This document shows positions 1 through 11,245 of a stretch of 64,000 nucleotides of DNA, piece by piece. The notes below the pieces were generated by a model. That model searched no databases. It was given only the letters and a program-made list of their open reading frames with translations, and had not been told where the DNA came from. The DNA is from Aaosphaeria pasadenensis (lineage: Eukaryota; Ascomycota; Dothideomycetes; Pleosporales), in contig JAKLMB010000028.1 in assembly GCA_022813625.1 (NCBI GenBank), positions 62,001 to 126,000 on the forward strand, written 5' to 3'. Each line of letters begins with the position of its first letter. Position 1 is the first letter of the stretch. A program made the position numbers and the translations under genes.

Positions 1-1
1 A

Positions 2-1096
2 GTCGAATTAGAAAGCAACAACTTTGATGCGTATCTCGCCCTAATTCTGAGTCTCTGTCGAAACCTTCAAAGTATCGAGATTGACATGGGACTACTCTGG
101 CGTAACAGACTTTTACCTGAAATGCTTGAGAGCGTGGTTGCAATGCACGCTGCAAACGGAGATGAAGACTACCAGCTGTTTCCCCAGTTACAGTTCCTTG
201 ATCTAGGCGACCCCGGCCGGAGGACCTGTTGGAAAGAAGGGCGTTCCTACGTTTATGGGATCAAAGCCGCCCCAAAAGTTGAATCGTACCTCCCGTTGCT
301 TAGAGCGAAGCGGTTGGTCCACATGAGGCTCGACCTCTCCTGGCCATCCACTAAGCCGTCGGGTCCACAAATTGTTGAGAACCAACAGCTCGTATACATC
401 AAGTCACTTTGTCTGGTCTTGGATCCATTCTCGTCTAAGAATCTCAAGTGGTTACTTGCGAGAGTTCCTTCCTTGAAAAAGCTTGAATGTGACCAAACAA
501 TCCTTTGCGACATTCGAGATTTCGACTACAGGTACGACACTATCCAGGATGACTTGCTCTTAGTCAAGGATTCGTTGGAGCACCTTCGCTTGATGGTTGG
601 TTCCTGGTCACCTTACCCATCAGTGTCGTTTCCCTTGCTCTCCGATAACCCTCCAAATTTCAAGCCTCTTTGCCATCTGAGGACTCTACACATTTCCCTA
701 GCCTTACTTTCCGGGATCGTGCTACCAATCGTCATCAACGACCACCTCAGTGAGAGAGACTCCATATTCTTCAATCAACGGATCGAAATCTCCACATTCT
801 GGCACTGTCTCCCGGAGAGTCTCGAGCATCTGGTTCTCTTGGAGAAGTTCTGGTATCAGAGTCTCGAAGAGAAGCATTGGAGCACGGGCAAGGCTCTCTT
901 AACGACCCTGACTACCGTCATCTTGGAACAAAACTGGAGGGCTGTTACGCCTCACCTACAACGTATCGATGTTGACATCGGTGCGAATAAGAATATCTTC
1001 CTACTGGAGGAGGCGAGGGATTTGGTGTTTGTGTGTGAAATTCAGGGCCTGGCTTGCGACTTCATAGATGCGAGTGTGCAGTGGGACAAGCTCTGA
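2..1096 (+). CDS. F-box/LRR-like hypothetical protein, 5' end missing
   Basis: The reading frame is open from base 2 to the TGA at 1094-1096, so the gene begins outside the window; the first internal ATG is at 86. The visible part is about 364 residues. It has irregular leucine-rich stretches such as LCRNLQSIEI near its start and SLEHLRLMVG further on, the style of the C-terminal half of fungal F-box proteins that recruit targets to SCF ubiquitin ligases. The F-box itself would be upstream and is not visible. No intron is needed in the visible part. The family call is inference from the repeat pattern and could be wrong; the coding frame itself is well supported by its length. Confidence 0.55.
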   Translation, partial: VELESNNFDAYLALILSLCRNLQSIEIDMGLLWRNRLLPEMLESVVAMHAANGDEDYQLFPQLQFLDLGDPGRRTCWKEGRSYVYGIKAAPKVESYLPLLRAKRLVHMRLDLSWPSTKPSGPQIVENQQLVYIKSLCLVLDPFSSKNLKWLLARVPSLKKLECDQTILCDIRDFDYRYDTIQDDLLLVKDSLEHLRLMVGSWSPYPSVSFPLLSDNPPNFKPLCHLRTLHISLALLSGIVLPIVINDHLSERDSIFFNQRIEISTFWHCLPESLEHLVLLEKFWYQSLEEKHWSTGKALLTTLTTVILEQNWRAVTPHLQRIDVDIGANKNIFLLEEARDLVFVCEIQGLACDFIDASVQWDKL

Positions 1097-1889
1097 GGAC
1101 ATGGCATTCGCCGAGCAAGGGTGTCTCTACGAGGCCATTCTTGTTGTACCTGCACAATGTTTACTTTGTGGCGGTAAATCAGGAAGACAAAGACATTGTG
1201 TGTTATATCTAGCGAGGGAGCAATTGACGCCTGGATAAGGCACAGTTCATGGCAGGCCAACCACATATTCCTAGAAGTTTATGCACGCAATTCCAATCAA
1301 GACACTAATTCAACACGATTTGATCAAGCTTTTGTCAATGGTAGTGGATGAACCTCTCATATATGTTGCTAATAGGTACGATTACGTCCACGCTTCCATT
1401 GATTCGTGCTCGTGTGATTCTTGCGTGAAAAAATAGTCCGACTAGACTCATCTCATCTCAATTTCACTTCAGCAGTCAACAACGGTAGTCTCCACCGGTG
1501 TGTGTTTACTGTGTAGAACGCAATGCTGAAAACACATGATTGCTCTCAGATAGCTTTACAATGTTGAATAACCTATCATTCTACCTGTTGCCTATAGTTA
1601 CTTTCCCGCATACACTTTGAGTGATTGTGCCCGCATGTAAGTCCTGCGTGAAAAGTGATGGTGGCAAAAAAGCGCAATCACAATCACCTGCGCTCTGTTT
1701 ACCAACAAACCGAGTGATTCTCGCCATAGTAACCCACCCACGCTCATTTCCCGCTCGTGCCTGTTGGGCACTGTATATAAACACTGCCCACCCCAGGCAC
1801 TTTTCGTCCTACATCTGTCGCAACCTTCCACCCACATCCACCACGTTTTGACTGCCATAACAGTTCACTTTGCTGACCCATTGATCAAG
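1097..1889. other. Intergenic region holding the promoter of the next gene
   Basis: No gene is visible between the F-box-like stop and the next ATG at 1890. Short open frames on both strands overlap one another and lack family resemblance. The right end carries a TATA box at 1774. Confidence 0.6.
1774..1781 (+). promoter_or_regulatory. TATA box
   Basis: The sequence TATATAAA lies 109 bases before the ATG at 1890. A start of transcription about 30 bases downstream would give a leader of roughly 80 nt. It also argues against using the open frame that begins with TTG at 1764, because that frame would start upstream of the TATA box. Confidence 0.6.
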
Positions 1890-2990
1890 ATGACCACCGA
1901 CCACTCGAGACTGGCAACCTGCCAGGACCAGCCGAACAAGCTCGTCGACCAATACCAGGGCATCCAGAAGATCCTCGACGAGTCGATCCCCAGTCAAGAG
2001 CGCCACGGCATGTTCGAAGCGTATCAAGTCCGCGTTGGCCAACGCGTGGGTGCTTGGGAATCGAACGGCAAACCGAGGTGCCCGGAGTGTCGTAAGGTGC
2101 ACTGCATGCCGTGCCTAGAGCGTGCGGACCTTCACACCGTGCTGGATGTCCACCGTGAGGGTATCAAGCTTCGTCGCGAGGCGTGGGAGAGGGGTGAGCA
2201 ACTGGAGACAGGTATGAGCCCCAGCCCAAACAGAAACGTCCTTGATGAAGCGTGGGTCGGCAATTTGCTGCTCGGACTTCTGGAATCTGAGAATGCAGAG
2301 AATTCAAAGAATGTCCAAGCAAAAAGCCACCCCGCTCAGGTTCTCAATGAGTCTATGTTGAATCGGACTAACTTGAGGGATCCACCCGTAGCAGAAGCAC
2401 GACCGCCGAATCAAACGTTACAAGAGTTATACGGTCTCTATATCCCCAATGGCCGTAAGATCACGGTAAAACTCCCTCAAGATCAACCTGGCCAGTCCAA
2501 CACACTTATGGATCCGAAGGATCGACCCACAGCAGAACCGTTGCCACCAACCGAATCCATGCAAGTGAAAGAGGACTTCGACTTCTCGAACGATGGATCG
2601 GACATCGTAGTCCGACTTCCCAAAGACCCGATCGGCGATTTCCGAAAACTCATGCAGCGATACAATGGCAATGCTGATGCTGAGAGGCTGCTCCATTCCG
2701 TTATGTGGCGTACTTTGCGGGAAAGTGTCGCTAAGTTCGACAAGAAACAGGAGCAAGATCTACAAGATGCTGAAGCTATGCAAACTCATGTTGGGCTGGA
2801 CATTGAGCAAAATTCTGCTAGAGAGTCACCTGGTCTACCTAAGAGGCCTAGGGAGGTTCCAGAGGCCAGGAAAGAGTCCGCCGAAGAGGATCCAGTTGAC
2901 CGTCAAACCAAGAAGCTGAAGCAGGGTCCGGAAGTAACTTTGCGCCGACCTATGGGCCCCATTCTAGCACCGAACCCTTTTAGAGGTTAG
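1890..2990 (+). CDS. Unrecognised 366-aa protein with a CxxC-x4-CxxC motif
   Basis: This is a single-exon frame of 366 residues. I chose the ATG at 1890 because it follows a TATA box at a normal distance; the frame stays open further upstream but without an ATG. Residues C64, C67, C72 and C75 (CPECRKVHCMPC) form a compact possible zinc site, followed by histidines in HTVLDVH. The middle contains two similar segments, ITVKLPQD and IVVRLPKD, about 60 residues apart. The C-terminus has two basic clusters (KRPR and KKLK) that resemble a bipartite nuclear localisation signal. I do not recognise a family. The zinc and nuclear suggestions are inference from these motifs only. Confidence 0.65.
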   Translation: MTTDHSRLATCQDQPNKLVDQYQGIQKILDESIPSQERHGMFEAYQVRVGQRVGAWESNGKPRCPECRKVHCMPCLERADLHTVLDVHREGIKLRREAWERGEQLETGMSPSPNRNVLDEAWVGNLLLGLLESENAENSKNVQAKSHPAQVLNESMLNRTNLRDPPVAEARPPNQTLQELYGLYIPNGRKITVKLPQDQPGQSNTLMDPKDRPTAEPLPPTESMQVKEDFDFSNDGSDIVVRLPKDPIGDFRKLMQRYNGNADAERLLHSVMWRTLRESVAKFDKKQEQDLQDAEAMQTHVGLDIEQNSARESPGLPKRPREVPEARKESAEEDPVDRQTKKLKQGPEVTLRRPMGPILAPNPFRG

Positions 2991-4250
2991 GTAGAACGGA
3001 TGAAGGGGCAGAGGTGAAAGGAATGGAAAGAATGAGGTGGGTCTGGTAGTTCTGGGCCAGATCTACGCTGTCAACAGGAATTCCATCTCGAAGAGAGCTC
3101 TACAATCGTCCGGGAATCTCAGCCACGAAATGGGCCATAGGCCTTTCATGTTTTCTCACACACAGTTGAGAATGTTAAGGCGCCATGGAACGGTGGGAAA
3201 CATTGTCTCAAGGATAGCAAACATGTAAAGTACAATCAACACTCTCTTTCACGGGCCATGAAACTCTCGCCGGCTAATCATGTCATGTGCTTAGGTTTGT
3301 TCCAGGTTTGGTATATCAAAGTGAATGAATTGAGTACGAGAATGTTTGACCTTGTCGACGGTGTAGAATGAATCACCAAGAGAAACTTGTCTGTCATGTA
3401 ATAAAAGCCAAAACTTAAAGCATGCATGTCAATCGTACTCAGCCCGTAGTTTACATCTTGTCGTGATAGTAGGCATCTTCTTGTGCGGAGACCATAGCTG
3501 ATATCTGATATATGTCGTTTTGGGACTGGTGTTGGCATATCTGATTGGCTAGAGGTTTCCGGTATGACATTGCATTTGACAACACTTTATGGGTGTGGAT
3601 CTACGATATGTGGGGTGGTATAGGCGATCTCAGGACTCCAGAATATGCTAGGCTTAGATGAAATATAGACAAAGCAGCTATGAATGAAAGTGCATTGTGA
3701 AGTGTATATGCGTGTTTCCTGGCGGCCGACCGCTATGTAAATCGGCAGTGCAATGGGTTGTGAACAGGGTGGAAATACTGGCTCCAGGTAATGGAGAATC
3801 TAAACAACCCCCACAGCGTTCCAAGCATGATCTGCAATCAAGCCTGGCCTGCATGCTTAGGATTTTCTCTCAAGCTTTTGTTTTACGTATCATTTGGACA
3901 GTGTTATCAACAAGGAAAAGGAAACATAGGCATTAATGCAGAGGACACGCATGTGACCATCGGGGGCCGCTTACCACCCATGCACCTGCATGCATGTATG
4001 TATTCGGTGTGTTTGAACTTGACATAATAAATGAACCCCAATCTCTACATGCCTTCTCAACTTCGTCTGCTACGCTCACGATAATCATTCACACGACTAA
4101 AAGTAAGTATTGCGGAGCATACAGCTGGTAGCGCATATCCTAGAGTCGCGCGCTATTCGAAGCGAGAATTGCGGTGGGGCATCGTCCTGGGTGTCATGCG
4201 ATCATAGCAGCTTCCACAACTCTACATTGACCGACATTTGAAGCTCCAAC
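2991..4250. other. Intergenic region, no gene seen
   Basis: About 1.26 kb lies between the CxxC gene and the kinase gene. Only short overlapping frames occur on both strands, none with a recognisable motif. It should contain the 3' flank of one gene and the promoter of the next. Confidence 0.55.
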
Positions 4251-5731
4251 ATGGTCCCTCAGCGGCCGATGATCATACAATCGCAGTTCCTGAGACACTT
4301 CTGTCCGCGACATACCTCGAAAGCAGCTCCATTCCTGCGAACACGTCGACATAGAGGCATTCATACAGCAACAGTCACCGACAATGACATCGCACGGCTG
4401 GCCTCTCTCCCACTGCACCCTCTCACACTCGCAGATCTTGTAAAGTACGCCTGGAATTCTACTTCGCTATAGAGTTAACAGTTGCTAATCAATCCCGGTA
4501 TAGACATGGACGGCCACCGCTCACGACTCAACAACTCCTCGCATCCTCGAACTTCACACTCTCGATACTCCCAGCTCGCCTCGCACACCGCATCCAATCC
4601 CTACGCAACCTTCCATTCATCGTAGTCGCAAACCCACACATCTCCAAGATCCACAGCAACTACCTCCATTCGCTGTCCACGCTCCTGCCATGGGCCGAAC
4701 ACGAGATCAAGACTTTGGAGGAGGAAATCCGCTTCACCGAAGTCATGGCCGATCTCGTGCAGACACATAGCAACACGATCTCCATCCTCGCACGCGGGTT
4801 CCTCGAGGCGCGGAAATACATATCCCCAAGCGACGTGACACAGTTTCTCGACGAGCATCTGCGGGCCAGGATCGGGACGAGACTGATCGCAGAGCAGCAC
4901 TTGGCGTTACACTTTTCAAGCCAACCGCACAGCGAGCTCATGCACCCGGAGCAGGAAGAGGAGTACCGAGGGTTCAACGGCGTTATCGACACAAAGCTAC
5001 GGCCAGCGAGGATCATCCAGCACTGCGAGAACATCGTAGGGGAGATCTGCGAGCTGAAGTACGGCGTGCGACCCCACGTCAACATCAACGGAGACCCTGA
5101 CTACACGTTTGCGCATGTACCAGTACATCTGGAGTACATCATCACAGAGCTACTCAAGAACGCATTCCGCGCGACCATCGAGAACGGCAAGGAGAAGGAG
5201 CCCATCGAAATCACGATCGCTCCGCTGCCGAACGAAGAAGTAAGCGACAGCAACGAACGATCACGAATCGAGATCCGCAACCGCGACCAAGGCAACACCG
5301 ACATCGCGAGCCGCGTCTTCACAGGCCATAACGACGAATCCATCTCGAAAGCCACCTCCTCCTACGACCAACAGATCCGGCCGCTCGCCCACTCCACACC
5401 GGGCGTCACGATCCGCATCCGCGACCGCGGCGGCGGCATCTCCCCCGAGAACTACGCCCGCATCTGGGACTACAGCTTCACGACGTTCAACGAGGACGAG
5501 GCGAGCCACTCGCTCGCGGGCGGCGGCTCCAGCAGCGGCATGGACGCCCTGAACGCCATATCCGGGCCGGGAGGCGACGGCGCGAATAGCCTCGCGGGCC
5601 TGGGCTACGGCCTCCCGCTCGGCAGGGCGTACGCAGAGTACTTCGGCGGCGGTATCGATGTGCAGAGTCTCTGGGGCTGGGGAACAGATGTGTTCCTAAG
5701 GTTGAGGGGCGTCGGTCGGGTCGAGGAATGA
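4251..5731 (+). CDS. Mitochondrial PDK/BCKDK-family protein kinase
   Basis: Two exons, 4251-4444 and 4504-5731, give 473 residues. The 59-nt intron has a GTACGC donor, a CTAAT branch site and a TAG acceptor, and it joins LADLVK to HGRPPLT, a block conserved in this family. The protein has the GHKL kinase layout: N-terminal four-helix part with GTRLIAEQHLAL (H197), N-box ELLKNAFRAT (N284), G1 box DRGGG (D372), and G2 box GYGLPLGRAYAEYFGG followed by GTDVFLRL. The arginine-rich, acid-poor N-terminus fits a mitochondrial presequence. Such kinases phosphorylate and inactivate pyruvate or branched-chain 2-oxoacid dehydrogenase E1-alpha. Which of the two complexes is the substrate cannot be told from sequence. 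An insertion of about 45 residues between the N and G1 boxes is seen. Confidence 0.9.
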
Positions 5732-6092
5732 CGACGCATTGCGTGATGGGACACGTGAGGGCAGGCAGGCACGCAGCAGCGTTTTATATGCATACATCAA
5801 GGCATTTACAGGCGCGAGATGCCAGTCACATATACATATACACACATCATAGGTTTAAGAAACCCAACATCACGAGAAACGCCAATCAACATCATTTCAG
5901 AACACGTGCATTACTTCTGTCTAGCATAACCATGTCCATGCTCCATGCTCCATGCTTAAGCCGTTGAATCATCTACTTCGTGACTCTATTTATGCATGCA
6001 TGCAGTCCGTTCACCCATCATGTATTCCCCCCTTCGAACATAAAGGTGGAAGTATGGAAGGGTGGGGTGGGGTATCGATCGTGTGGTAGCGT
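5732..6092. other. 3' flanks of convergent genes
   Basis: This short stretch lies between the stop of the kinase gene and the stop of the minus-strand inhibitor gene. No additional gene or RNA structure was seen. Confidence 0.5.
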
Positions 6093-6534
6093 CTACTGCG
6101 TCTTGACCTCGCCGTCCGCCTCGACGGTAATGTGCTCATTCGTCTCGAGGGCGTTGACTTTGTCGGCGGGGAACTCGGCACTGAGATGTGTTAGTCACAT
6201 GTACTTTATACCAATGTCGTTCTCCTCGTCGTGTGGTTGTTGTCGTAGAGGGAGGAGGTGGTGGGAGGAGGGGAAGGGAAGGGTAGGAGGGGGGACAGGA
6301 CGTACGTGAAGCCCTTGATGAGGGAGAACTCGTTGATGATCTTTCCGCCCTGGTCGGTGACCTTCTTCTTTGCGGCTTCGAGCTCGTCGGGCGAGGCACC
6401 GGACTTGAGGGTTACCTGTTGTTGGCGAGGGGGAGTGGTTAGTGATTTGGTCTGGTCCGGGGGTTGTTGAATGGTGATGAGTGGAGTTGAGGGGTAGGAT
6501 GATGATGAGGGTGACTTACGTTGTAGGCAGGCAT
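6093..6534 (-). CDS. PBI2: PBI2-like proteinase B inhibitor (I9 family)
   Basis: Three minus-strand exons, 6520-6534 (only 15 nt), 6306-6415 and 6093-6180, encode 70 residues. All junctions use GT/AG (donors GTAAGT and GTACGT) and the frame closes on TAG. The protein begins MPAYNVTLKSGA and ends EHITVEADGEVKTQ, the size and pattern of the yeast Pbi2/I9 inhibitor fold, which resembles a free-standing subtilisin propeptide. In yeast Pbi2 inhibits vacuolar proteinase B and is one half of the LMA1 complex with thioredoxin, which acts in vacuole fusion. The same role here is inferred from the family. There is no signal peptide, as expected for a cytosolic inhibitor. The split into three small exons means simple ORF calling misses this gene. 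Confidence 0.88.
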
Positions 6535-7349
6535 TGTAGATGTGGGTTTGTTTGTTGTAAAAGGCAGTTGTTGAGTCTTGTTGATATGGTGGTTAGAGTA
6601 GTGGGATGAGTGGTATGAGCAAGATGAGGGAGTTTATATACGTGATGTATGTTGACATCGACCGAACTACTGGTACGGCACCCTACTACTGCTTACCTAG
6701 TGTGAATGTGGTGTGTGGTCACGCTCAGTTAAGGCCTTGGTTTTTGGTTGCGTTGACTGCGGTTTGCGTATCGAAGTATGACGATGACGTTGCACCCCTT
6801 CCCTTCTCTCGTCTCCCTCAACGTCCCCCTCCGTCCTTGTTCGACCCCTCCACTACGCGTGACAAGTACAAGTACAAGACTTTAACTACTAGGTAGTATT
6901 AGTACCGTAGTAGAAGATACTTTGGTTGGAATTGTCGCATGTGATAGGTAGATCGATCCGCCCGCTCGTAGTGATGGCATTGTGCTAGTCCTAATATGGA
7001 CATCCCACCAGATCGAAGGTATTGTCCAATCAGCATCCGTTTTCTGGATCTAGCTTATCGATAAGGCAACACCCCTGCACTTACACGAAATCTTGGCGCA
7101 TGGGTCGCCGCTAGTGCCATTTTTTTTGGTTTCGTGAGAACTCTCAGGCATCTCGAATCTTTTTGTCGCGATCGCTGGCTTTGAGTCGTGAATTGCCGTT
7201 CACCTCATATTCTCCCTTACCGCCTCCAACGGCACGCCCTTTCACGGCGCAATCATATTTGTCTGCTTAGCTTGGACCTCCCTACATAACTAATTGCCAT
7301 CAGTACTTGCTTCCATCTCGAAAGCAGAGCGAAAAAGTCCAGCTTCAAA
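6535..7349. other. Divergent intergenic region
   Basis: The stretch lies between the start of the minus-strand inhibitor gene and the plus-strand BMS1 start. Apart from the TATA box at 6633, no feature is recognised. Confidence 0.55.
6633..6640 (-). promoter_or_regulatory. TATA box of the PBI2-like gene
   Basis: Read on the minus strand this is TATATAAA, about 100 bases upstream of the ATG at 6534. That distance is right for a fungal TATA element with a short leader. Confidence 0.55.
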
Positions 7350-10300
7350 ATGGCCGACGAACAATCCAACCGCAAGCACCGCAAGACCAAAGACAAGAAG
7401 TCTTCTGGCGCCGCTCCTTCCACAGCACAACAGAACCCCAAAGCGTTCGCCTTCTCCAGCAAAGGCACAAAAGTGCAGCAGGCCGCCTCGCGCTCCGCCG
7501 ACATCAAGGAGAAGCGCTTCCACGTCCCCGCCGTCGACCGTCTCCCCGAAGAAGCACCCCCTCTCATCGTCGCTGTCGCCGGTCCTCCAGGAGTCGGCAA
7601 GACCACATTGATCAAGTCTCTCATTCGAAGATACACCAAGCAGACGCTGTCCGCGCCCACGGGTCCTCTCACGGTTGTCACATCGAAGCGAAGACGTTTG
7701 ACGTTCATAGAATGTCCATCCGATTCGTTAGCGAGTATGGTGGATATCGCCAAGGTGGTTGATATCGTGCTGCTTATGATTGACGGAAACTACGGTTTCG
7801 AAATGGAGACGATGGAGTTCCTCAACGTCCTGCAGCAGAGCGGTATGCCAGGAAACGTTTTCGGCATCCTGACCCACCTGGATCTCTTCAAGAAGCAAGA
7901 AGCGCTGAAGATCCAAAAGAAGCGACTCAAGCACCGGTTCTGGAGCGAATTGTACCAGGGCGCCAAACTATTCTACCTCTCCGGCGTGGTCAACGGCCGA
8001 TACCCAGACCGCGAAATCCTCAACATGTCGCGATTCCTGTCCGTCATGAAGAACCCACGCCCCCTGATCTGGCGAAACTCACATCCGTACTGCCTTGCCG
8101 ATCGCTTCCTCGACATCACGCCTCCGACGGACATCGAGGCGGACCCCAAATGCGACCGCACCGTCGCGCTGTACGGGTACCTGCGCGGAACGAATTTCCC
8201 CGCGGGAAAGAGTCGCGTGCATATTCCCGGCGTGGGCGACTTGACGGTCTCGGCGACTGAGGCGCTGCCCGATCCGTGTCCTACGCCTTACTCGGAACAA
8301 GCGTTGGCGAAGGTGACGGGGAAGTCGAAGCGCACGCGGTTGGGCGACAAGCAGAAAGTGTTGTATGGACCTATGTCGGATGTTGGAGGAGTTTTGGTGG
8401 ACAAGGATGCTGTGTACATCGATGTGAAGACGGCGACGTTCAATGCTGACGAGGAGCCCGATCATGAGCGGGGACTGGGCGAACAGCTCATGGTGAACCT
8501 TCAGTCTGGGCGTAATTTGCTCGGAGCGTCTGACCCGGGTATGAGGCTGTTCAGCGGTGGTGATTTCGTCGATGGCACTGCCGATGATGAGAAAGACCAA
8601 GGTCGAAGCTCGCAACGGAAAGCCAGATTTGCTGGCGAAGAGGAAGTGGACGACGATGCCGACCTCGAAGGCATGAGCAGTGGAGAGGAGGACGAAATGG
8701 AGGACTTCGACGAGGATGCCGAAGAAGACGACAACGGATACCTCGACACAAACGGCGCCGCAAATGGCTCTTCGCGGCGGAGAAGTTCGGACGTCAATGG
8801 CGACAAGGACGTCACTGGCGAAGAGCTGGCATTCGCAGACAGCGACTCCGATCTAGGTTCGCTATCAGACGAGGAGCTGGATCTCGAAGACCTCACGGAC
8901 GGCGAGTCTGAGGAGGATGAATCCGAAGAGGAAGGCCTGCATTGGAAATCAGGGCTAGCCGAGAACGCAAAGCGCATGCATGGTCGCGACAAGCCGTTCC
9001 GAATCGCGACACTTTCACGTTTGATGTACGACATGTCGATTACGCCAGCTGATGTTGTGAAGAGATTCAACGGAGTCAAGGAGGCGGAGGAAGAGGAAGA
9101 TGAGGATGCCGATTTCTTCAACAAGGGAGTCGATCCTACGACTTTGGAGGATCGGTATATTCCGACTTATGACTACACAGCGCTCGAAGATAAATGGGAA
9201 GATGATGAGGTCATTGAGTCTATGAAGAGCCGTTTCATTGGTGGTCACACTGCTGACCAAGGCGACGATGCCGATGGCGACGTCGAGGACGATGGTTTCG
9301 AAGGGTTTGACGAGAACGACGAAGGAGACGGAGAGTTTGAGGACTTGGAGACTGGCGAGTCGTTTGGCGGTCAGACAAAGTCCCCTCCAGCTGATGAGGA
9401 GGCCAAGACCCTCGAGGAAGAGCGAGAGAAGAACGCCAAAAGGAAAGAGGAACTCAAGTTGCGCTTCGAGGAAGAAGATCGCGACGGTTTCGCGAATGAC
9501 AAGACGGGTGGCGGTAGAGAGGGCGACGAAGAAGAATTCGGCGAGGATGATTGGTATGATGCTCAGAAGGCGCAGATTGCTAAGCAATTGGACGTCAACA
9601 GAGCAGAATTCGATCAGCGTAGGTGGCATTGAAGTCTTTGGAGTAAAAACTTCGCTAACAAAGTGTAGTCGACGAGTCTTCTCGAGTTCGTGTCGAGGGT
9701 CATCGCGCGGGCTCATATGCTCGCATCGTTCTCGAGGATGTGCCAGCAGAGTTTGTTCAGAACTTCAACCCTCGATTTCCTCTCCTGATCGGCGGTCTCA
9801 CGCCTACAGAGGAGCGATTCGGCTTTGTTCAAATTCGTATCAAGTATGTATCTATCAATCCATTACCACATCATCCGTCACTAACCACTTCACAGGCGCC
9901 ATCGATGGCATAAGAAGATCTGTAAGAACAACATCTCCAGTGTCCAGCTTGGCTCAACTAACATTCGTATCAGTGAAAACCAATGATCCTCTCATATTCT
10001 CCTTGGGCTGGAGAAGGTTCCAAGCCATGCCAGTCTACTCGATATCCGACTCTCGGACACGCAACAGGATGTTGAAATACACCCCTGAACGTAAGCAACA
10101 CATCCCCATCATAACCCAACACTTCACCACCTAACATCTCCCTAGACATGCATTGCTTCGGCACATTCTGGGGACCGCTCGTCGCTCCCAACACAGGATT
10201 CGTCTGCATGAACAGCCTCTCCCAGCAAAACCCGGGCTTCCGCATCGCCGCGACCGGCAGCGTCCTCTCCGTCGACGAATCCACCGAAATCGTCAAGAAA

Positions 10301-11074
10301 CTCAAACTCACCGGCCACCCCTACAAAATCTTCAAAAACACCGCCTTCATAAAAGACATGTTCCAATCCGCGCTCGAAGTCACCAAGTTCACCGGCGCCT
10401 CCATCCGCACCGTCTCCGGCGTGCGCGGACAAATCAAGCGCGCGCTCTCCAAACCCGAAGGCACCTACCGCGCGACCTTCGAAGACAAAATCCTCATGTC
10501 GGACATCGTGTTCCTCCGCGCCTGGTTCCCCATCAAGCCCCACCGCTTCTACAACCCCGTGCTCAACCTGCTCGTGCCGCCGTCCTCGTCCGGCGAATCG
10601 ACGGGTTGGGAGGGCATGCGACTTACGGGACAGGTCCGCCACGCGATGAGCATCCCCACACCCGCGGAGAAGAACTCTGCGTACAAGAAAATCACGCGCG
10701 AGCAGCGGCACTTCAATCCCCTGCGTGTGCCTAAGAAACTAGCCGCAGATCTGCCGTTTAAGTCGCAGATTGTGCAGATGAAGCCGCAGCGCAAGGCGAC
10801 GTATCTGCAGAAGCGCGCGGTGGTGGTCAAGGGCGAGGATAAGAAGGCGAGGCAGTTGATGAACCAGGTCATGGCGCTGCGGAACGAGAAGGTGGAGAAG
10901 AGGCGTGTCGCGCAGGATAAGAGGAAGGAGGGGTACAGGAAGAGGGTTAAGGAGAATGATGAGTTGAGGGCGGCGAGGGAGAAGAGGGAGAAGCAGGAGT
11001 ATTGGCAGAGGGAGGGCAGGAAGAGGAAGTTTCAGGGCGATGGGGAGAGCGGTGGTGGTGGGAAGAAGAGGTAG
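7350..11074 (+). CDS. BMS1: Ribosome biogenesis GTPase Bms1
   Basis: Five exons, 7350-9618, 9669-9843, 9896-9921 (26 nt), 9974-10090 and 10146-11074, encode 1171 residues, close to yeast Bms1. The four introns are 50 to 55 nt. The N-terminal GTPase domain has the P-loop GPPGVGKT (78-85). A very acidic middle (about residues 430-720) is followed by the conserved AARP2CN/DUF663 C-terminal half, seen as RHRWHKKILKTNDP, SLGWRRFQ and HMHCFGTFWGP across the splice junctions. Bms1 is a nucleolar GTPase that binds Rcl1 and U3 snoRNP and is needed for early cleavages and 40S assembly. The last exon shows a sharp change from C-rich to G-rich coding strand (see findings). The gene is convergent with ARH1, stop codons about 170 bp apart. 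Confidence 0.95.
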
Positions 11075-11245
11075 AGAGGTTGTTGGGGTTGAGTTTAATA
11101 CCATTGGCATTGTTCGATTTGCATAGTTTGACGATGAAAAGTTTCAAGGCATTTAGGAAGTATCTTTTTGTTTTTGGTCTATCTCTGTATATACCATATG
11201 CATATTATATACATATCCACGTACATGCATACAAGCATACAAACA

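Noticed and set aside
1764..1889. N-terminal extension of the CxxC protein frame
   Set aside because: The frame has no ATG there and would begin upstream of the TATA box.
8501..9124. Long minus-strand open frame inside BMS1
   Set aside because: It is the antisense of the acidic GAG/GAC/GAT-rich BMS1 segment, giving poly-serine; no independent gene signal.
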